Shown: positions 59,525 through 64,000 of the stretch, piece by piece
Numbering within the stretch: position 1 is the stretch's first letter
Layout of the letters: the number at the start of each line of letters is the position of its first letter
Source: Thalassolituus sp006212115
GTDB taxonomy: Bacteria > Pseudomonadota > Gammaproteobacteria > Pseudomonadales > Oceanobacteraceae
Assembly: GCF_040372045.1 (NCBI RefSeq)
Contig: NZ_BAABWH010000001.1
Direction: 5' to 3' (one strand)
Length of the DNA: 64,000 nucleotides
Made by a program: the position numbers and the translations under genes
Notes under the pieces: model-generated
Databases searched by the model: none
The model's input: only the letters and a program-made list of their open reading frames with translations
Told to the model about the DNA's origin: nothing

Positions 59525-60142
59525 ATGACTACAACGTCCAACGCGGTGGATCATCACGACGATCACCACCACGAACACGAAGCACACATGGCCGAGATCG
59601 GTAACTTCGGTTTCTGGCTATACATTCTGAGTGACTGCCTGCTGTTCGCGACTCTGTTCGCTACCTTCGCGGTAATGAGCCAGAGCTTTGCGGGTGCCAT
59701 CACTCCCGGTGAGTTGATTGATATCAACCTGCTTGCTGTACAGACTGCTGCTCTTCTGCTCAGTAGTTTTACATTTGGTGTTGCTATGCTGGCAGCACAC
59801 AAGAAAAACATGTTCCAGCTGTGGCTGTGGATGGTTATTACCGGATTGCTCGGCTTTGCGTTCCTCGCAATGGAAATCTACGAGTTCAATCACTTTGCAC
59901 ACGAAGGTGCGACCCCACAGGTTAGCGGCTACTGGAGCTCTTTCTTTGCCCTGGTAGGCACGCACGGTCTTCACGTGACTGCGGGTCTGATCTGGATGGT
60001 GGTTCTTTTCTTCCACTTCCGTCGTGATGGCTTCAGCAGCAGCAACATGCAGCGCCTGTCTTACCTGAGCTTGTTCTGGCACTTCCTGGATATTATCTGG
60101 ATCTGCGTATTCAGCTTCGTTTACCTGAGAGGTTTAATGTAA
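59525..60142 (+). CDS. cyoC: Cytochrome bo3 ubiquinol oxidase subunit III
   Basis: 205 residues with five predicted membrane helices and a His-rich N-terminus (HHDDHHHEHEAH). The conserved helices (FGFWLYILSDCLLFATLFATF, GTHGLHVTAGLIWM, LFWHFLDIIWICVFSFVYL) match CyoC. The stop shares a base with the cyoD start. Confidence 0.95.
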   Translation: MTTTSNAVDHHDDHHHEHEAHMAEIGNFGFWLYILSDCLLFATLFATFAVMSQSFAGAITPGELIDINLLAVQTAALLLSSFTFGVAMLAAHKKNMFQLWLWMVITGLLGFAFLAMEIYEFNHFAHEGATPQVSGYWSSFFALVGTHGLHVTAGLIWMVVLFFHFRRDGFSSSNMQRLSYLSLFWHFLDIIWICVFSFVYLRGLM

Positions 60143-60477
60143 TGAGTCACGATAATCAAGGTCACGGTGGCGAAGCCCACGGCAGCCTGAAGGAATATAT
60201 CATCGGTCTGATTCTGTCGATCGTACTGACGGTTATCCCTTTCTACCTGGTAGCAACAGGCGCATTCGGCGACACAGCAACTATCATCGCTATTATCGTT
60301 ACGGCAGTAGCTCAGGTATTTGTTCAGCTGGTGTTCTTCCTGCACATGAATGGCTCGTCTTCACAGACGTGGCTTACCATGTCGGGCATCTATGCAGTCT
60401 TCATTGTGGCGTTCGTCATTTTGGGCAGTATGTGGATCTTTGAACACCTGAATCACAACCTCTTGATGGGTCACTGA
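60142..60477 (+). CDS. cyoD: Cytochrome bo3 ubiquinol oxidase subunit IV
   Basis: An 111-residue protein with three membrane helices (EYIIGLILSIVLTVIPFYLV, IIAIIVTAVAQVFVQLVFFLHM, SGIYAVFIVAFVILGSMWIF). The fragment FVQLVFFLHM is typical of CyoD. Assists assembly of the oxidase. The start overlaps the cyoC stop. Confidence 0.94.
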   Translation: MSHDNQGHGGEAHGSLKEYIIGLILSIVLTVIPFYLVATGAFGDTATIIAIIVTAVAQVFVQLVFFLHMNGSSSQTWLTMSGIYAVFIVAFVILGSMWIFEHLNHNLLMGH

Positions 60478-60491
60478 TCATCGAGGCTCCT

Positions 60492-61382
60492 ATGTTCAAA
60501 GACCTGTTAGCCCTGACAAAGCCCGGAATTATCTTCGGTAATCTGATTGCCTCTGTCAGTGGCTTCCTGCTCGCGGCCCAGGGAAATGTTGATTTTTTCC
60601 TGCTGGCGATGATGGTTATTGGTACCACTCTGGTGATTGCATCAGGGTGTATCTTCAATAACTACATCGACCGCGACATCGACCAGAAAATGGCACGTAC
60701 ACAAGATCGTGCACTTGCTCAGGGCCGCGTCAGCGGCTCACTGGCGTTGTCATTAGGGACGATTACAGGCGCACTTGGTTTTTATACCTTGTATGCGGGC
60801 ACCAATACCATGGCGCTGTTGTTCGGCGTCATTGGTTTTATTGTTTATGTTGGGTTTTACACCCTGCGTTATAAGCGTAGTTCTGTGTATGGCACTTTGG
60901 TTGGCAGCTTGTCTGGCGCTTGCCCTCCGGTTATTGGTTACGTCAGCGTAACGGGTAATTTTGATGTGGGCGCAGCAATTTTGCTGGTGACCTTCTGCTT
61001 CTGGCAGATTCCACACTCGTATGCCATCGCAATCTGCCGCTACAGCGACTACAAAGCTGCTAACATTCCGGTTCTGCCGGTTGAGCAAGGCCTTGAAGCT
61101 GCACGCTTCCATATGTATTTCTACATCATGGGATTCGCACTCGCTGCCCTATTGCTTGCTGAACGCGGTTACGCGGGCACCATCTACACACTGGTGATCA
61201 GTCTGATGAGTCTGTACTGGCTGTATCTGGTAAAAGCCGGTAACAAGTTCCAGGACGAAGTCGCCTGGGGACGTAAACTGTTCGTCTTTTCGATTGTCAC
61301 CATCACTGTGTTCAGTGTGCTGATATCGTTTGATTACGTCGTAAAACCTGTTGAAGATACGGTGGTTCTCGCCAGCTTGTAA
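60492..61382 (+). CDS. cyoE: Heme o synthase (protoheme IX farnesyltransferase)
   Basis: The 296-residue UbiA-type prenyltransferase adds farnesyl to heme b to make heme o. The first Asp-rich motif is NNYIDRDIDQKM, and the second region reads CRYSDYKAANIPVLP. Seven to nine membrane helices are predicted. GAGG stands before the ATG. It completes the cyo operon, 14 bases after cyoD. Confidence 0.96.
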   Translation: MFKDLLALTKPGIIFGNLIASVSGFLLAAQGNVDFFLLAMMVIGTTLVIASGCIFNNYIDRDIDQKMARTQDRALAQGRVSGSLALSLGTITGALGFYTLYAGTNTMALLFGVIGFIVYVGFYTLRYKRSSVYGTLVGSLSGACPPVIGYVSVTGNFDVGAAILLVTFCFWQIPHSYAIAICRYSDYKAANIPVLPVEQGLEAARFHMYFYIMGFALAALLLAERGYAGTIYTLVISLMSLYWLYLVKAGNKFQDEVAWGRKLFVFSIVTITVFSVLISFDYVVKPVEDTVVLASL

Positions 61383-61405
61383 CACCCTCCCACTCAGAGC
61401 GTAAT

Positions 61406-62020
61406 ATGAAAGATCGAAACTATACGAAGTATGTACTGGTCGCGTTTTTTCTTCTGATGACAGGGCTGATAAGTCTATTTGCCCTGACAACCACTACGCC
61501 AATTGGCGTCACAGTGGAACCAATTTACGAGCTGGGTGGGGACTTCACCGCCGTCGGTACGGACGGTGAATTCTCTCTCTCTGAATTACATGGCTCTGCC
61601 GTCGTCATGTACTTTGGCTTCCTGAGCTGTACTGAAGCCTGTCCCGATTCAATCGCTGTATACCAGGCTGCTCGCAAAAAACTGACGCCAGAAGAACGCG
61701 AACAGGTTAAGTTCGTCTTTATCAGCGTCGATCCAGAGCGGGATACACCTGAAAAACTCAAACAGTTCGAATCCTTTTTCAATGGCCATCTGATTGTCGT
61801 CACCGATACAGTCGACAACATCGAGACACTGACCAAGCAATACGGCGTGTACTTTGATCTGGTGGATCTCGAAGGCTCTGCGCTGCAGTACACGGTCGAC
61901 CACTCCTCGCGCTTCTACATGGTGGACACCGAAGGTAATCTGGTGACCGCGATGAGTCACAGCACAACACCCAATGAGCTAGCCGCTAAAATTCGACAGC
62001 TCCTGACTCCAACTGAATAA
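61406..62020 (+). CDS. SCO1/SenC family protein
   Basis: A 204-residue membrane-anchored thioredoxin-fold protein. The copper-binding CxxxC (Cys75, Cys79, in SCTEACP) and the later His166 (TVDHSS) are all present. Sco proteins mature copper-A centres of heme-copper oxidases, but the cyoA product here has no copper-A site, so a copper-B, other oxidase or thiol role is more likely. Close behind cyoE (23 bases), probably same transcript. Confidence 0.92.
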   Translation: MKDRNYTKYVLVAFFLLMTGLISLFALTTTTPIGVTVEPIYELGGDFTAVGTDGEFSLSELHGSAVVMYFGFLSCTEACPDSIAVYQAARKKLTPEEREQVKFVFISVDPERDTPEKLKQFESFFNGHLIVVTDTVDNIETLTKQYGVYFDLVDLEGSALQYTVDHSSRFYMVDTEGNLVTAMSHSTTPNELAAKIRQLLTPTE

Positions 62021-62051
62021 CCGGCGCTGTTACCGGCCATAAGGACACATC

Positions 62052-62543
62052 GTGATCAAACCACTGACACTGCTTCTATCCGCTGCGCTCTCCCACTCTG
62101 TTATTGCCGACACGTCGATGACAGAGGTGCTTGATGAGCATGGTATTGTCGGTTGTAAACCTCAGCTCGAAGCCCTTGCCGATAGCGTGATTGGTGAAAA
62201 CGAACACCGCCTACACCTCTATCAACCGAAGCGCCATGCCGACAAGTACCCTTTCTCTGTTACTGGCATCATTTCTTACCGGGATCAGGAGGCACAGATT
62301 GAGTTCAATGCCAGCCCGATGATCGAAGGCGGCTGCGAAGTGTCCTATGTAGAATCGTTCGCACTGCCCGAAACCTGCGTGAAAATTCGAGAAGAAGTGT
62401 TCAAAAAATGGAAGTTTGTCGGCCGCCTGAGCGACAAAAGTTTCTTCCTGCACCACAAGAAAGAACTCGCACGCAATGCGACGCTGACATCGATTAACTC
62501 CGGCGCTGCCTGTTTAATCACTCGCCGCGACAGCGGAATCTGA
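62052..62543 (+). CDS. Periplasmic protein of unknown function
   Basis: A 163-residue protein from a GTG start with AAGGA upstream. A signal peptide (IKPLTLLLSAALSHSVIA) is followed by a mature part with several Cys (VGCKPQ, GGCEVSY, ETCVKI, AACLI), likely disulfide-bonded. I do not recognise the family. It lies 31 bases after sco and just before cobB. Confidence 0.75.
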   Translation: MIKPLTLLLSAALSHSVIADTSMTEVLDEHGIVGCKPQLEALADSVIGENEHRLHLYQPKRHADKYPFSVTGIISYRDQEAQIEFNASPMIEGGCEVSYVESFALPETCVKIREEVFKKWKFVGRLSDKSFFLHHKKELARNATLTSINSGAACLITRRDSGI

Positions 62544-62551
62544 TTCCCGCC

Positions 62552-63253
62552 ATGACGGATAGAGCACCGCACCAGCGTATCGTCGTACTCACTGGTGCGG
62601 GTATCTCAGCCGAATCCGGTATCAATACCTTTCGAGACAATGGAGGCTTATGGGAGAACCATCGCCTCGAAGATGTTGCCACTCCAGAAGCCTTCTCTCG
62701 TGATCCAGCGCTGGTTCAGCGCTTCTACAACCTTCGCCGCGCACAACTGAATTCTGTTACCTACAACGCTGCGCATAAGGCTCTGGCGGAATTTGAGCGA
62801 AGCTTTCACGGCGAATTTCTACTGGTAACCCAGAATGTCGACCACCTACACCGCCTGTCAGGTTCACAGAATCTGATTCATATGCACGGTGAGCTTCGAA
62901 AATCACGCTGCACGACCACCAATCTAGTGTACGACCAGCTCGACGATATCGACGTCCATACGCATTGTGACTGCTGCAATACGCCGACACTACGACCTCA
63001 TATCGTCTGGTTTGGAGAGATGCCGCTTTTGATGGACGACATCTACGCCGCACTGGAACAATGTGACCTCTTTATAAGCATAGGAACCTCTGGCAACGTC
63101 TACCCTGCCGCGGGTTTTGTTGAAGTTGCCAACAGCGTGGGGGCTCGAACAGTCGAAATAAACCTCGAACCATCCAGAGGTGTCACCTTATTCCATGAAG
63201 CGTATCAAGGGCCTGCATCCGTTGCTGTACCGGAGTTCCTGTCGAACCTCTAG
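62552..63253 (+). CDS. cobB: NAD-dependent protein deacylase, CobB-type sirtuin
   Basis: CobB removes acyl groups from lysines using NAD. GAGISAES (15-22), TQNVDHLH, the catalytic His in IHMHGELRK, the zinc Cys (Cys120 and CDCC at 139-142), and TSGNVYPAAGF match E. coli CobB. Tyr59 and Arg62 (FYNLRRAQ) are the residues that let class III sirtuins remove succinyl groups. 233 residues. The ribosome site is weak. Confidence 0.95.
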   Translation: MTDRAPHQRIVVLTGAGISAESGINTFRDNGGLWENHRLEDVATPEAFSRDPALVQRFYNLRRAQLNSVTYNAAHKALAEFERSFHGEFLLVTQNVDHLHRLSGSQNLIHMHGELRKSRCTTTNLVYDQLDDIDVHTHCDCCNTPTLRPHIVWFGEMPLLMDDIYAALEQCDLFISIGTSGNVYPAAGFVEVANSVGARTVEINLEPSRGVTLFHEAYQGPASVAVPEFLSNL

Positions 63254-63344
63254 CGTTTCATCCCTCCGAGGAAGTCCACACGAGAAACGCCCACACCAAA
63301 AAACGTCCACACCAAAAACCTCCACAAGAGACAGGCGCATAAAA

Positions 63345-63364
63345 AAACCCGCCGAAGCGGGTTT
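63345..63364 (-). terminator. Terminator between cobB and the ammonium transporter gene
   Basis: AAACCCGC (63345-63352) pairs with GCGGGTTT (63357-63364) around CGAA. A long A-run on the plus side gives the minus-strand transcript TTTTTTT after the stem, so it mainly ends the transporter gene. Confidence 0.85.
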
Positions 63365-63389
63365 CTTATGTATATCAACCAACCACGAA

Positions 63390-64000
63390 TCAATCGTCGT
63401 TCGTTGAGCCAATTTTGTGAATCGACAGGTCAGCACCGTTGAACTCTTCTTCTTCGCTCAGACGAATACCCGACACAGCTTTCACGAGGCCATAAACGAT
63501 AAAGCCACCAATCACAGCAACCGCGATACCAGCAACAGTACCGATCAGCTGAGACATCAGGCTCACGCCACCGAGACCGCCCATCGCTTCTGTGCCAAAG
63601 ATACCGCAGGCAATACCACCCCACGCACCACACAGGCCGTGCAGTGGCCATACGCCCAGTACGTCATCGAATTTAGGGAACTTGTTCTGCGCCAGAGTGA
63701 AGACCCAAACAAACAGCGCACCAGCAACACCGCCAACCAGCAGTGCACCGATTGGATGCAATACGTCTGAACCAGCACACACGGCTACCAGGCCTGCCAG
63801 AGGGCCATTATGAATAAAGCCTGGGTCATTGCGACCAACAACCATAGCAACAACAACACCACCGACCATCGCCATCAGGCTGTTTACAGCTACCAGACCA
63901 GAGATGCCATCCAATGTTTGAGCAGACATCACGTTAAAGCCGAACCAACCTACAGTCAGAATCCACGCGCCCATCGCCAGCCAAGGGATATTCGAAGGCG
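63390..64000 (-). CDS. amtB: Ammonium transporter, N-terminal part beyond the window
   Basis: The frame is open at base 64000, so only the C-terminal 203 residues are seen. VLGVWPLHGLCGAWGG carries the pore His, and further membrane helices follow. The C-terminal tail (EEEEFNGADLSIHKIGS) is the typical cytoplasmic end of Amt proteins that GlnK binds. A glnK gene is not visible. Confidence 0.9.
   Translation of the reverse strand, partial: PSNIPWLAMGAWILTVGWFGFNVMSAQTLDGISGLVAVNSLMAMVGGVVVAMVVGRNDPGFIHNGPLAGLVAVCAGSDVLHPIGALLVGGVAGALFVWVFTLAQNKFPKFDDVLGVWPLHGLCGAWGGIACGIFGTEAMGGLGGVSLMSQLIGTVAGIAVAVIGGFIVYGLVKAVSGIRLSEEEEFNGADLSIHKIGSTNDD

Noticed and set aside
63270..63330. Short repeats of CCACACCAAAAA after cobB
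   Set aside because: Only two or three imperfect copies; low-complexity sequence with no CRISPR-like spacing.

Overview
The window looks like chromosomal DNA of a marine-type gammaproteobacterium. The guaBA, cydDC and cyoABCDE operons, SbcB, XseA, TrmA, DbpA, RlmF, HrpB, DUF3015/DUF4105 proteins and two likely GlyGly-CTERM exoproteins fit that group. A free-living Oceanospirillales-like relative is my inference; there is no rRNA in the window to settle it. I found no tRNA, rRNA, CRISPR array, prophage or transposase gene.

Layout. 1-6054 (minus) is the N-terminal 2018 codons of a giant secreted calcium-binding (thrombospondin type 3 repeat) protein that runs off the left edge; about 4.2 kb of it is a 339-bp tandem repeat. 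6371-11855 holds a periplasmic solute-binding-like protein and guaA-guaB (minus). 11839-14295 carries envelope proteins (DUF4105, DUF3015, a lipoprotein hydrolase). 14447-16850 is an xseA-M23 peptidase-small protein run. 16840-18314 has two overlapping acyl-CoA thioesterase genes. 18485-20964 is trmA-dbpA. 21172-22506 is a DASS-family anion transporter.

22507-24627 is an AT-richer block of four small genes on the minus strand. They are separated by three attC-like sites, and each stop codon lies inside a site: an integron cassette cluster with no integrase in view. 24861-33781 returns to housekeeping genes (Tag-like glycosylase, VC0807-like protein, PaaI-type thioesterase, sbcB, hydrolase, DUF349 protein, tusA, AmpG-like MFS). 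33823-37217 is cydDC. 37306-42466 carries an alpha/beta hydrolase, rlmF, REP-like elements, and divergent fadI and fabG4-type reductase genes for acyl-CoA metabolism.

42578-53256 contains hrpB, then a run of three genes: a His-cluster membrane-anchored protein and two paralogous metzincin-like proteases. Both proteases carry cadherin-like repeats and C-terminal sorting signals. 53237-56131 has a TSUP permease, a glutaredoxin-like protein, riboflavin synthase and a patatin. 56567-61382 is a complete cytochrome bo3 quinol oxidase operon (cyoABCDE). It is followed by sco, a periplasmic protein of unknown function and a CobB-type sirtuin. The right edge cuts an ammonium transporter gene (minus).

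Together the window is mostly core metabolism and respiration (cydDC for bd oxidase maturation, bo3 oxidase with heme o synthase), RNA modification and surface proteins. The accessory signals are the giant repeat protein, the cassette cluster and the paired exoproteases.
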